This document shows positions 27,103 to 36,466 of a stretch of 64,000 nt of DNA, one piece after another. A program made the translations under genes and the position numbers. This DNA is from an uncultured Rhodospirillales bacterium (GTDB taxonomy: Bacteria > Pseudomonadota > Alphaproteobacteria > CAAGCB01 > CAG-977), in the NCBI GenBank assembly GCA_902777205.1, contig CACYSU010000006.1, positions 33,599 to 97,598 of the forward strand, read 5' to 3'. The number at the start of each line of letters is the position of its first letter. The stretch's first letter is position 1. The notes beneath the pieces are model-generated. The model saw only the letters and a list, made by a program, of their open reading frames with translations. It searched no databases and was not told the origin of the DNA.

Positions 27103-28029
27103 ATGGCGGTTTCTTCGACGTTTTCCAAAACGGTTTTCGGGCTTTGCCTTTTGACGCTGGGCGCGTGTTCGTCCGCGAACGACGCGGAACTTTTCGGCTA
27201 TGACGACAATTTCGCCGCGCCGGAACCGGACATGGTTCCCGTGACGCCCGACGACAGGCCGGGGCGGACGGTGGATGAAATGCTGGACGTGAACGTTTCC
27301 GCCGCGACGGTGAACAAAGGCGATTATCGGGCGGCGGCCGAAACGGACAAAATGTACGAACACGCCGGACGTTTCGGATCGAAAGAGAAAATCGCCCTGC
27401 GCAAAGGGCTGAACGCGCCGGATTCCGGAATCGTGTACGGCGGGGCGAAACGCCGCGCGGCCGATGTCGTGCGTCCGCTGGAATTGAAAGAGCGGGAAAA
27501 GGACGGTTTGGCCGCCATGTCCGATGACGAGATGCTGGCCGAAATCATCGCGCCCAAACCCGCGCAGGTCGAAATGGTCGAGGTCGTCGCGGCGGAAAAG
27601 CGCGAGGATCGGGCGGAACGGCCGCAAACGGCGCAAACGCCGATGCCGGAAATCGTGCCGCTGACGCCGGCAAAGCCCGAACCCGCGGTTGTTCCCGAAC
27701 TCGCCGCCGAACCCGAACCCGCGGCAGAGCCTGAACCCGCGCCGGAAAACGAAGCGGCCGCCGTGCCCGTCACGCTGCCGATGCCGCAGCCGTCGCGCCC
27801 CGTCGTGATTAACGAACCGCTGGTCGAACCCGCGCCCGCGCCGATGCTGAGGTGGCCGGAACCCGCGTCCGAACCCGAACCGGAAACGTTCGTTCTGACG
27901 CCGCCGGAAACGGAGGCCGCGCCCGTTTTGACGCCGCCGTCGCAGCGGGAAAATGAAAGCGGCTTTGTTCTGATTCCGCCCGCGGCGGAGGAATCCGAAT
28001 CTTCGGTTGATGTGTTTATTGTGGAATAG
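27103..28029 (+). CDS. Lipoprotein with Pro/Glu-rich C-terminal half
   Basis: 308 residues. The ATG at 27103 (GGAGTGGGGG upstream) is chosen because it gives a clear lipoprotein signal with lipobox LGAC; an upstream in-frame start would add 61 residues without a signal. The mature N-terminal half contains GFGSKEKIALRKG-like sequence (RFGSKEKIALRKGLNAP), and the second half is low complexity with many PEPxPEP units, likely an extended periplasmic spacer. Function unknown; envelope-spanning or peptidoglycan-associated proteins often have such spacers. It ends 7 bases before hom. Confidence 0.78.
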   Translation: MAVSSTFSKTVFGLCLLTLGACSSANDAELFGYDDNFAAPEPDMVPVTPDDRPGRTVDEMLDVNVSAATVNKGDYRAAAETDKMYEHAGRFGSKEKIALRKGLNAPDSGIVYGGAKRRAADVVRPLELKEREKDGLAAMSDDEMLAEIIAPKPAQVEMVEVVAAEKREDRAERPQTAQTPMPEIVPLTPAKPEPAVVPELAAEPEPAAEPEPAPENEAAAVPVTLPMPQPSRPVVINEPLVEPAPAPMLRWPEPASEPEPETFVLTPPETEAAPVLTPPSQRENESGFVLIPPAAEESESSVDVFIVE

Positions 28030-28036
28030 GTGGAAT

Positions 28037-29332
28037 ATGTCGGATGCGTTCAAGGTCGCTTTGGCCGGATTGGGAACCGTCGGCGGCGGTGTTGTCAAGC
28101 TGCTGCTGGAACAAAAGGATGTTTTGAAAAAAAGGTGCGGCTGGCCGATCGAACTGGCCGCGGTGGCCGATTTGAATCCGGATCGCGCGCGGGCTTTGGG
28201 CGTGCCGGAAACGACCGCCTTTTACACGGACGCGCGGGAAATGGTCGAAAAAACGGACGCCGACGTGGTGATCGAACTGATCGGCGGGGCGGACGGGATC
28301 GCGTACGATCTGTGCCGGTCGGCGCTGGGGCGCGGCAAAAGCTTCGTCACGGCGAACAAGGCGATGATCGCGCACCACGGCAACGAATTGGCGCGTCTGG
28401 CGGAGGAACGCGGCGTCTTTTTCGGGTACGAGGCGGCGGTCGCCGGCGGCATTCCGATCATCAAATCGCTGCGCGAAGGGTTGGTCGGCAACCGGATCTC
28501 CGAAATTTACGGCATTTTGAACGGGACGTGCAACTACATCCTGACGGTGATGCGCGAAACGGGGCGGCCGTTCGGCGACGTTCTGGCGGACGCGCAGAAA
28601 CTGGGCTATGCCGAGGCGGATCCGAGTTTTGACATCGACGGGATCGACACGGCGCACAAAACGTGCATCTTGGGGGCTTTGGCGTTCGGAATGCCGGTCG
28701 ATCTGGCGGCGTTGAGCGTCGAAGGCATCCGTTCCGTCGCCGACACGGACATCGATTTCGCCGAGGAATTGGGTTTCAGGATCAAGCTGCTGGGCGTCGG
28801 GCGGCGGTGCGACGGCGGCGTTTCGCTGAACGTCTATCCGTGCATGATCCCGCAGACGGCGGAAATCGCCCATGTGGACGGCGTGTTCAACGCCGTCGTC
28901 GTCGAAGGCGATTTCATCGGTCACACGATGTTCGTCGGGCGCGGCGCGGGCGAACGCCCCACGGCGTCGGCGGTGGTGGCCGACATCGCGGACGCGGCGA
29001 TGCACCGCGGCTTGCCTTTGCTGAACGTCGCGAACAAAGAAGTGCGGCCGGTTGCCATTGTCCCCCTGTCGGAACGCGTCGGCGAATACTATGTCCGGTT
29101 CGAGGTGGACGACCGTCCGGGGGTGGTGGCCGACATCGCCCGTGTTTTGGGGGTTAACGGCGTGTCGATCGCGTCGATGATCCAGCGCGGACGCCGTCCG
29201 GACGGGACGGTTCCGCTGATCATGACGTTCCACCGGTCGAAAGAAAGCGCGGTGACGGCGGCTTTGTCGGAAATCGAACGGCTGCCGTGCGTTTCGGGCA
29301 AACCGTGCATGATCAGAATCGAACGGTTGTGA
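28037..29332 (+). CDS. hom: Homoserine dehydrogenase
   Basis: Reduces aspartate semialdehyde to homoserine in the threonine/methionine pathway. The 431 residues show the NAD(P)-binding GLGTVGGGVVKLL at the N-terminus, GKSFVTANKAM, the catalytic region GIPIIKSLREGLVGNRI and GILNGTCNYIL, the AEADPSFDIDGIDTAHK motif, and a C-terminal ACT domain (YYVRFEVDDRPGVVADIA) for feedback control by an amino acid, normally threonine. The ATG at 28037 has AGGTGGA upstream. recJ starts one base after its stop, the common alphaproteobacterial hom-recJ-type order (glpX absent here). Confidence 0.97.
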   Translation: MSDAFKVALAGLGTVGGGVVKLLLEQKDVLKKRCGWPIELAAVADLNPDRARALGVPETTAFYTDAREMVEKTDADVVIELIGGADGIAYDLCRSALGRGKSFVTANKAMIAHHGNELARLAEERGVFFGYEAAVAGGIPIIKSLREGLVGNRISEIYGILNGTCNYILTVMRETGRPFGDVLADAQKLGYAEADPSFDIDGIDTAHKTCILGALAFGMPVDLAALSVEGIRSVADTDIDFAEELGFRIKLLGVGRRCDGGVSLNVYPCMIPQTAEIAHVDGVFNAVVVEGDFIGHTMFVGRGAGERPTASAVVADIADAAMHRGLPLLNVANKEVRPVAIVPLSERVGEYYVRFEVDDRPGVVADIARVLGVNGVSIASMIQRGRRPDGTVPLIMTFHRSKESAVTAALSEIERLPCVSGKPCMIRIERL

Positions 29333-29333
29333 C

Positions 29334-31115
29334 ATGGCGGAGCGGACGGCGGTTTTAGGGGTTGAAAGTTCGCTGACCTCCCAATTCTGGGCGGCGGGCG
29401 AAGTGTCGCAGGACGCGGTCGAATCCGTCGCCCGCGCGGCGGCCGTGCCGGAAATCGTGGCGCGGCTGCTGGCCGAACGTCACGTCGCGCCTGAAAACGT
29501 TTCGTTTTTCCTGTCGCCGTCCTTTCGCAATCATCTGCCCGACCCGTACATCCTGCGCGATATGGAAAAGGCGGCCGAACGCATAGCCAAAGCCGTTATG
29601 AACGGTGAAAAGATCGGCGTTTTCGGCGATTACGATGTGGACGGGGCGACATCCGGCGCGCTGATGACCCGATTTTTGAAAAAAGTCGGCGCCGATGTCA
29701 CGACCAGAATCCCCGAACGCGAAGAGGGGTACGGCCCCGGTGAAAAGGCGATGCGCGAATTCGTCGATGCGGGGGTGAAGCTGGCCGTCACGGTCGATTG
29801 CGGCACGACGGCGTTCGATCCGCTGGCGTTTTTGACGCGGCAGGGCGTGGATGTGATCGTGATCGACCACCACGAACCCGACGTGGTTCTGCCGGACGTT
29901 ACGGCCGTCGTCAACCCGAAACGGCTGGACGAACCCGTTGACAACCCGTGCCGTCAAATGGCGGCCGTCGGCGTCGTTTTCATGACGCTGGTCGCGGTCA
30001 ACCGGCTGTTGCGGGAAAAGGGGTTTTACACCCCCGACAGGCCGGAGCCGAATTTGATGAACGCGCTGGATCTGGTCGCGCTGGGGACGGTTTGCGACGT
30101 GGTCGCCTTGCGCGGGCTGAACCGCCTGTTCGTCAAATCGGGACTGGCCGCCATGGCGCAGCGGCGCAACAAAGGGCTGTGCGTTTTGATCGACGCGGCG
30201 AATATCAAGGAAAAGCCGACGGCCTATCATCTGGGATTCGTTTTGGGGCCGCGGCTGAACGCGGGCGGGCGGATCGGCTGCGCGTCGCTGGGGATGCGGC
30301 TGCTTTGCGCCGCGGACGAGGCGGAGGCCGCCGACATCGCGCAAAAGCTGGAAGAGCTGAACACCGTTCGCCGGCAGATGTGCGAAAACATCTATAAACA
30401 GGCGATCGCGCAGGTGGAAAGCAAGGCGGAACACGACGGCGTCGTGTTCGTTTCCGGCAACGATTGGCACGCCGGCGTGATCGGCATCATCGCCGGCCGG
30501 CTGAAAGAACGGTACAATCTGCCGGCTTTGGTTATGGCGCGGGTCGGGGACGAACTGCGCGGATCGGGGCGTTCCGTCGCGGGCGCCGATTTGGGCGCGG
30601 CCGTTTTGGCGGCGAAGGAAAAAGGGATTTTGACGGCCGGCGGCGGCCACGCGATGGCGGCCGGATTTTCGCTGAACGCCGACAGGGCGGACGAATTCAA
30701 GGCGTTTTTGGTTGATTATTTCAAAACGCACGGTTCGACGGTTCGGCAAGCGGCGGATTTCACGATTGATTCCGTCATCGACATCGGCGCCGTTTCGTCC
30801 GACCTGCTGGAAACGCTGAGCGCCATGGAACCGTTCGGCGAAGGCAATCCGGAACCGCGTTTCGCTTTGCCCGACGTGGCGGTTTCTGGGGCGCGGATCG
30901 TCGGATCGGGGCACGTTTCATGCACGTTCGTCGGCCGCAACGGGAAAAGCCGCATCCGCGCGATCGCTTTCCGCGCGGCGGATTCGATCGTCGGCACGTC
31001 GCTCTTGAACGCCAAAGGGACGCTGTTCCATGCGGCGGGGTACATCCGTCCGGACACGTTCCGCGGCGAAGGCGCCGCCCAGTTCGTGATCGAGGATCTG
31101 GCTTTGGCCGTATAA
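29334..31115 (+). CDS. recJ: Single-stranded-DNA-specific exonuclease RecJ
   Basis: A 5'-3' exonuclease on single-stranded DNA in recombination and mismatch repair. The 593 residues carry DHH-family motifs: FGDYDVDGATSG, VDCGTTAFDP, DHHEPDVVLPDV and NPKR, followed by the DHHA1 domain with GGGHAMAAGFSL and a C-terminal OB fold. The ATG follows hom by one base. Length is typical. Confidence 0.96.
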   Translation: MAERTAVLGVESSLTSQFWAAGEVSQDAVESVARAAAVPEIVARLLAERHVAPENVSFFLSPSFRNHLPDPYILRDMEKAAERIAKAVMNGEKIGVFGDYDVDGATSGALMTRFLKKVGADVTTRIPEREEGYGPGEKAMREFVDAGVKLAVTVDCGTTAFDPLAFLTRQGVDVIVIDHHEPDVVLPDVTAVVNPKRLDEPVDNPCRQMAAVGVVFMTLVAVNRLLREKGFYTPDRPEPNLMNALDLVALGTVCDVVALRGLNRLFVKSGLAAMAQRRNKGLCVLIDAANIKEKPTAYHLGFVLGPRLNAGGRIGCASLGMRLLCAADEAEAADIAQKLEELNTVRRQMCENIYKQAIAQVESKAEHDGVVFVSGNDWHAGVIGIIAGRLKERYNLPALVMARVGDELRGSGRSVAGADLGAAVLAAKEKGILTAGGGHAMAAGFSLNADRADEFKAFLVDYFKTHGSTVRQAADFTIDSVIDIGAVSSDLLETLSAMEPFGEGNPEPRFALPDVAVSGARIVGSGHVSCTFVGRNGKSRIRAIAFRAADSIVGTSLLNAKGTLFHAAGYIRPDTFRGEGAAQFVIEDLALAV

Positions 31116-31141
31116 TGCGCTTTGATGCCGGAGGAGGGGGA

Positions 31142-32893
31142 ATGAAAAGCCGCGTGTTCTTTGCGATATTTATCGCTTTCATCGCGATCGTCGGCGGCCG
31201 CCGGCTGTATCTGATGAACAACGCCGCCGAAGCGCTGAGCGACCGGAACGGCGATTTTCTGTTCTGTCTGCCGAAAAACCGGCTGCACAGCGTCAAAGTC
31301 CTGTCCGCCGACGGGGCGTCGTTCAAGAAAAATCCGCCCTACCGCGTTGTTGACGGCAACGATTGCCTGCGTTTTTCGTTGAAAACGAACTTGACCTATT
31401 CCAAAACGCGGATCGTCCTTGAAACGGAAAGGAACGTTTCGCCGACGGTCGTTTTTTCCGGCCCGAAAAAGAAAGGGCGGCGTCTGAACGTCGATTTCCG
31501 GAATTTTTATCTGGACGGCGAAAGGGAATTCGACGGCAAACAGACGGCCAGTTACGTCGATCCGCTGAAATACCGGTTTTCGATGAAAAAAGGGGACAAG
31601 GCGGTGATCGAATTCGAGCATCGCCGGCATCTGCCCGCCGGTTCGGACATTTGCTGGTGGGTGCTGTTGACGGTCGCGGCGGTCGGCGCGATGACCGGAT
31701 GGCGGTTCGGCGGGGCTTTCGGGGTGTTCGCCGGACGGTTGGCGGCGCGCGGCAAAACGGGCGAGCTGGCGTTTTTAATCGCGCTGTTCGCGATGCTGTG
31801 CGTGCCCGCTTCGCATATCGACCGGCGCGAGGAATCCAAACTGGAAAACAGGCGGCTGGTCGCGTGGCCGGAACTGCTGCTGAGCGGCCGGTACGGCCAA
31901 GGCGCGGTCAAGCCGTCGTTCGGCAAATATTTTGAATTTTGGTTCAACGACCGGTTTTTCGGCCGGCTGCAAATGTTGCAGATGCGCCACGCGATCGCCA
32001 AAACACTGCGTTTCCGGTTGAAAACGCCCAAAGCCTATATCGGGCGGGACGGCTATATTTTCCGTCAGTCCGATATGAAAGCGACCGATCCGGAATACCT
32101 CGGCTTTTTAAACAAACACTTTTCATGGTTTGTCGGAAAATTCATCAATCTGCGCAAATGGGCGAAGCGGAACGGCATCAAAATGTATGTCGTCATCCTG
32201 CCCGTCAAGGAAAACGTTTTGTTCGACAAACTGGGACGGGGCGCGCCGCGGGACACGGCCGGATTCGACGATTGGCTGAAACGGCTGGGGCAAAGGACGG
32301 GGATTGATTTCGTCTATCCGAAACGGGAGCTGATCGAAGCGGCGGCGCACGCGAAATATCCCGTCGCGTATAAAAACGACCACCATTACACCGAATACGG
32401 GACTTTTTTCACCTATCGGGTGTTGATGGAACGGATCAAACGCGATTTTCCGGACATTCCCGTTTTGACCGAAAACGATTTCAACGTCGTTTTGCGCCCC
32501 GACATCCGCAACGCGGGCGGCGACGGGTGGAAACAGATGACGCGGTCGTGCGTCGCGCTGATGGTTATGAACGACGACGAATGTGTCCGTCTGGCCGCGC
32601 CGTACCCGTTTTACGAATACAAACGGCCGGATCGGGTCGAAATCACCAAATCGTATCCCGATTTCGTCCGTTATGAAAACAAGGACGGCAAACACAGCCT
32701 GTATTTGCTGGGAACGTCGCACGTCAACCAGCTGGCGCCGATTTTGGCGTACAGTTTTGAAACGGCGGTCAAGGAAACGGGCAACACGGAAACGATGACG
32801 AAAAAATCCGTCGCGCCCGCCAAACCCGACGTGATGGTCTTGATTTTCCAATCGACGGTTTTTGACGATCTGAAAGTCTTTTTTAAGGATTGA
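31142..32893 (+). CDS. AlgX/AlgJ-like SGNH acetyltransferase-type protein
   Basis: 583 residues. The start at 31142 follows GGAGGAGGGG and gives an N-terminal membrane anchor (about 5-25). A beta-rich region (45-160), a further pair of hydrophobic spans (about 175-235) and a large SGNH-like domain follow, beginning RREESKLENRRLVAWP. That region has the DGYIFRQSD segment and NDHHYTEYGTF, which replaces the DxHW motif of AlgX/AlgJ. LLGTSHVNQL near the end occupies the place of the nucleophile GxS. With the MBOAT gene four bases downstream it likely forms an O-acetylation module, the MBOAT moving acetyl groups across the membrane and this protein transferring them to a polysaccharide. Confidence 0.78.
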   Translation: MKSRVFFAIFIAFIAIVGGRRLYLMNNAAEALSDRNGDFLFCLPKNRLHSVKVLSADGASFKKNPPYRVVDGNDCLRFSLKTNLTYSKTRIVLETERNVSPTVVFSGPKKKGRRLNVDFRNFYLDGEREFDGKQTASYVDPLKYRFSMKKGDKAVIEFEHRRHLPAGSDICWWVLLTVAAVGAMTGWRFGGAFGVFAGRLAARGKTGELAFLIALFAMLCVPASHIDRREESKLENRRLVAWPELLLSGRYGQGAVKPSFGKYFEFWFNDRFFGRLQMLQMRHAIAKTLRFRLKTPKAYIGRDGYIFRQSDMKATDPEYLGFLNKHFSWFVGKFINLRKWAKRNGIKMYVVILPVKENVLFDKLGRGAPRDTAGFDDWLKRLGQRTGIDFVYPKRELIEAAAHAKYPVAYKNDHHYTEYGTFFTYRVLMERIKRDFPDIPVLTENDFNVVLRPDIRNAGGDGWKQMTRSCVALMVMNDDECVRLAAPYPFYEYKRPDRVEITKSYPDFVRYENKDGKHSLYLLGTSHVNQLAPILAYSFETAVKETGNTETMTKKSVAPAKPDVMVLIFQSTVFDDLKVFFKD

Positions 32894-32897
32894 AAAA

Positions 32898-34286
32898 ATG
32901 CTGTTTTCATCCATGACGTTTTTATTCATCTTTTTGCCCGCGGTCGCCGCCGCGTATTTTGCGGCGCCGAAGCGGTTCAAAAACGACGTTCTGCTGGTCG
33001 CCAGCTTTCTGTTCTACGCGTTCGGCGAACCGTGGTACGTTTTTTTGATGATCGCGTCCGTGTTCGTCAACTACGCCGGCGCGCGTCTGATCGAATCGAC
33101 GCGGTTTAAAAAGACGGTTCTGTTTTTGACCGTCGCGGCGAATCTGGGGACGCTGGGGTATTTCAAATACTTCAACTTCGTCGTTGAAAACGTCAACGCC
33201 GTGTTCGGCGCGCGGCTGGATCCGGTTTATATCGTTTTGCCGGTCGGGATATCCTTTTACACGTTTCAGGCGCTGTCCTATGTGATCGACGTGTATCGCG
33301 GTCAGGTCGCGGCGCAAAAGGACGCGTACCGTCTGGCGCTGTACATCATGCTGTTTCCGCAGCTGATCGCGGGGCCGATCGTGAAATACCACGACATCGC
33401 CGGCCAGATCGACAACCGCGGCGAGGACATCGACGACGTGTATTACGGCGCGCTGCGCTTTATCGGCGGGCTGGCGAAGAAAATGCTGATCGCGGACACG
33501 CTGGGAATGCTGGCGGACGAAGTGTTCGGCGGCGATCTGCGCTATGTTTCGACGCCGGTCGCGTGGGCGGGCGCGATCGCCTATATGTTCCAAATCTATT
33601 ACGATTTCAGCGGGTATTCCGACATGGCGATCGGGCTGTGCCGGATGTTCGGATTCAAAATCCCCGAAAACTTCGACCACCCCTATGTGTCGCGGTCGAT
33701 CACGGAATTCTGGCGCCGCTGGCACATCAGCCTGTCAACGTGGTTCAAGGAATACCTGTACATCCCCTTGGGCGGCAGCCGCGTGTCCAAACCGCGCACG
33801 GCGTTCAACCTGATGTTCGTGTTTTTGATGACCGGATTGTGGCACGGCGCGGGGTGGACGTTCGTCCTGTGGGGCGCGTTCCACGGCGTTTTGATCGTTT
33901 GTGAAAAGCTGGCCGGTCTGGACACGGCGAAACGGGGACGGGCGCGCGACTTTTTCATGCGGGGTTACACGCTGGCCGCCGTTTTGGCGGGGTGGGTGCT
34001 GTTTCGGGCGGAAAGCCTGCCCGCCGCGGTCGATTATTTCAAAAAGATGCTGGGGCTGATCCCCGACGAATACGCCGCTCTGGATTTCGTTTACTACGTT
34101 GACGGCGAAGAGGCGCTGGCCTTCGCGTTCGCGGCCGTTTTGTCCGCGCCGGTCGCAAAGGATTTTTTCACCGCGCGGAACAAACATCCGGCGTTGGCGC
34201 GCGCGGTCGCTCTGGCGTTGTTTTTGCTGTCGGTGACGGTGATCGGCGCGGGGACGTTCAACCCGTTCATTTATTTCAGGTTCTAG
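32898..34286 (+). CDS. MBOAT-family O-acyltransferase (AlgI-like)
   Basis: A 462-residue polytopic membrane protein with the AlgI/DltB signatures: PVGISFYTFQALSYVIDVYRG, FPQLIAGPIVKYHDI, YDFSGYSDMAIGLCRMFGF, SITEFWRRWHISLSTWFKEYLYIPLGGS and the catalytic-His region GLWHGAGWTFVLWGAFHG. It should pass acetyl (or another acyl) groups from acetyl-CoA across the inner membrane to the AlgX/J-like partner upstream. Which glycan is modified is not shown by the sequence. Its end overlaps the convergent GH114-like gene by 4 bases. Confidence 0.93.
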   Translation: MLFSSMTFLFIFLPAVAAAYFAAPKRFKNDVLLVASFLFYAFGEPWYVFLMIASVFVNYAGARLIESTRFKKTVLFLTVAANLGTLGYFKYFNFVVENVNAVFGARLDPVYIVLPVGISFYTFQALSYVIDVYRGQVAAQKDAYRLALYIMLFPQLIAGPIVKYHDIAGQIDNRGEDIDDVYYGALRFIGGLAKKMLIADTLGMLADEVFGGDLRYVSTPVAWAGAIAYMFQIYYDFSGYSDMAIGLCRMFGFKIPENFDHPYVSRSITEFWRRWHISLSTWFKEYLYIPLGGSRVSKPRTAFNLMFVFLMTGLWHGAGWTFVLWGAFHGVLIVCEKLAGLDTAKRGRARDFFMRGYTLAAVLAGWVLFRAESLPAAVDYFKKMLGLIPDEYAALDFVYYVDGEEALAFAFAAVLSAPVAKDFFTARNKHPALARAVALALFLLSVTVIGAGTFNPFIYFRF

Positions 34287-35395
34287 TCGATCGGGATGAT
34301 GCGCTCGAACGTTTTGTGTTCGTCAACGCCCTGCAAAACGACGCCGTCGAATCCCAGTTCCATAATGCTTTTGAAATAAATGCCGACAATACGTTTCCAC
34401 GCGGGGTTCCAATAATCGACGATGACGCCGGCGGGGTTCGTTTTCGACGGAAAACGCAGCCACGCGGGATCGCCGGTTTTCCACCCCTGTTCCCAATACA
34501 GGCGCGTGTCTTCGGCCACGGCGATGTTCAAAACGGCGAACACCAGCCGCCGCGCCCCCAGTTTTTTGGATCGGATTTCTTTGACCTCGTCCTTTGTCAG
34601 CGGGATGTTCCATTTGAAAAACGGTTCGATGACCAGCAAATCGTAATTGGTCGCGCCCAGTGCTTTGACCCACAAATCCTTGTCGGAAAAGCGGCGCGTG
34701 TTCGTCATGATCAGCATATTGCGGACTTTGGCCGTTGAATCGACGTTGTCCGGATTTTCCAGAAACAAAGCCGTCCTTGCCGGAATCCGGTCGAACGCGG
34801 CCGTTTTGTCCGTGTCCGCGTGGACGGGGATTTTTTTCTTGGCCAAAGCGGCGACGGCGGCGGCGCGTTCCTTTTCCGACGCGCAATGTTCGGCCGCGAT
34901 GACGGACAGGCCGTAATCGGCGATGATCTTTTCAACGCGGGCGGGCGTTTTGTCCTTGGCCTTGCCGCAAACGCCGTTGGTCAGCAGCACGCCGTCAACG
35001 GCGGAAATGTAGCGGCGCACGGGCGTTCCCGCCGCGACAGGATGTTCGGGGGAAAACAGTTTGAGTAAAAAACGTTCGTCGTCGGTTTTCGCCCCCGCCA
35101 TTTCGGCGCGGTGCAGGTCGTCCAGATCGTTTTCCCATTCGCCGCGCGTCATCAATTCCAGCCCGCCGTCCAGAAAAACCTTGAATTCCGGCCGCGTCGC
35201 GCGCGCGTACTGTCCCAAAGCGACGACAACGTCGCGCATCATTTCGCGATAGTTCGGAATGTACGCGCCTTCGATTTTCAACCGTTCCTCCAGCGGGTCG
35301 AAATCGTCGGGGATTTGCGCCGGAACCTGCGCCGCCGCCGGCGCGGCCAGCGTCAAAAAGCACCACAGGACGCAAAAATATGCTCTTTTGACCAT
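34283..35395 (-). CDS. GH114-like (endo-alpha-1,4-polygalactosaminidase-type) exported protein
   Basis: 370 residues with a signal peptide (MVKRAYFCVLWCFLTLAAPAAAQ). The C-terminal 150 residues follow the GH114/TM1410 TIM-barrel pattern: NYDLLVIEPFFKW, RRLVFAVLNIAVAEDTRLYW, WLRFPSKTNPAGVIVDYWNPAWKRIV and GFDGVVLQGVDE. In active members a catalytic Asp and Glu sit in the strands read here as YDLLVIE and LNIAVAE; the final GFDGVxLD Asp is Gln here. The family hydrolyses galactosamine-type exopolysaccharides, as the PelA hydrolase domain does. It sits next to the O-acetylation pair, suggesting a common glycan. Confidence 0.75.
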   Translation of the reverse strand: MVKRAYFCVLWCFLTLAAPAAAQVPAQIPDDFDPLEERLKIEGAYIPNYREMMRDVVVALGQYARATRPEFKVFLDGGLELMTRGEWENDLDDLHRAEMAGAKTDDERFLLKLFSPEHPVAAGTPVRRYISAVDGVLLTNGVCGKAKDKTPARVEKIIADYGLSVIAAEHCASEKERAAAVAALAKKKIPVHADTDKTAAFDRIPARTALFLENPDNVDSTAKVRNMLIMTNTRRFSDKDLWVKALGATNYDLLVIEPFFKWNIPLTKDEVKEIRSKKLGARRLVFAVLNIAVAEDTRLYWEQGWKTGDPAWLRFPSKTNPAGVIVDYWNPAWKRIVGIYFKSIMELGFDGVVLQGVDEHKTFERIIPID

Positions 35396-35484
35396 GAAAG
35401 GAAACTTTCTTGATGTTTTTTTGTCAGAATTTTAGTTATTCTATGTGAAATTCATTTGAAATTCATTAACAAAAGAAGGATGCC

Positions 35485-36465
35485 GTGACGGATAAAACAG
35501 TATGGGTGCTGGCCGACGACAGAGCCGGAAACACCGCGCAGGCCATGGGAACGGCCGAAGCCATGGGCGTGACGCCGATCGTTAAAACAGTTCGTTACAC
35601 CAAGGCCGTTTTGCTGCCGAACGCTTTGCGCGGATCGTCAACCGTCGGGGTGACGCGCGAAACGGTTGACGGGATCAAACCGCCGTTTCCCGACGTGGCG
35701 ATCGCCGCGGGACGCCGCGCCGCGCCTTTGCTGCGCCATATCAAAAAGCTTTCGGGCGGAAAAACGAAAATCGTGCAGATCATGTTCCCCGGATTGATCG
35801 GGTTAAGCGATTTCGATCTGGTCGTCCTGCCCAATCACGACGGGTGCAAGGCCGTGCGTCCGAACATTCTGCGCACGACGGGCGCGCCGCACCGCATCAC
35901 GCCGCGGCGTCTGGCCGCCGAACGCGAAAAATGGGAAAAGGTTTTCGCCGGTCTGCCCGAACCGCGCATCGCTTTGATCGTCGGCGGGGCGACAAAGGAC
36001 AAGCCCTTTACGCCGGAAATGGCGCGCGATCTGGCCGCGCGCGCGGTCGCCCTGTCGCGGGCGGCGGGCGGCGGGTCGTTTCTGGTCACGACATCGCGCC
36101 GCACGGGGGCGGAACAGGAAAAGATCATCCGCGACGCTTTGCCCGATCCGCAATTCTTTTACGGGTGGGGCAATAAAGAGATTGAAAATCCGTACTTCGG
36201 TTTTCTGGCGCTGGCGGATCACATCATCGTGACGGGCGATTCCGTTTCCATGTGTTCCGAAGCCTGCGCGGCCGGCGCGCCGGTTTACATTTACGCGCCC
36301 GCGGGGACAGTCGGGAAAAAACACGCCCTGCTGCATCGGGAGCTGTATCAAAACGGATACGCCGTCGAATTGACGGAAAATCCCGTTCCCGTTGCAAACG
36401 GCGACCGCAAACGGTTGAACGCGGCGCGGGATGTTGCTGAAAAAATCAAGGAAATGGTGGGCTGA
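35485..36465 (+). CDS. ELM1/DUF1022-family protein
   Basis: 326 residues, start GTG with AAGGA 6 bases upstream. WVLADDRAGNTAQAMGTAEAMG at the N-terminus and the later GDSVSMCSEACAAGAPVYIY are family signatures of the mitochondrial-fission ELM1-like group (DUF1022). The fold resembles GT-B glycosyltransferases, the latter motif lying where a donor sugar would bind. Bacterial members are common in alphaproteobacteria but lack a settled role. It heads the operon that runs to fliN. Confidence 0.85.
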   Translation: MTDKTVWVLADDRAGNTAQAMGTAEAMGVTPIVKTVRYTKAVLLPNALRGSSTVGVTRETVDGIKPPFPDVAIAAGRRAAPLLRHIKKLSGGKTKIVQIMFPGLIGLSDFDLVVLPNHDGCKAVRPNILRTTGAPHRITPRRLAAEREKWEKVFAGLPEPRIALIVGGATKDKPFTPEMARDLAARAVALSRAAGGGSFLVTTSRRTGAEQEKIIRDALPDPQFFYGWGNKEIENPYFGFLALADHIIVTGDSVSMCSEACAAGAPVYIYAPAGTVGKKHALLHRELYQNGYAVELTENPVPVANGDRKRLNAARDVAEKIKEMVG

Positions 36466-36466
36466 A

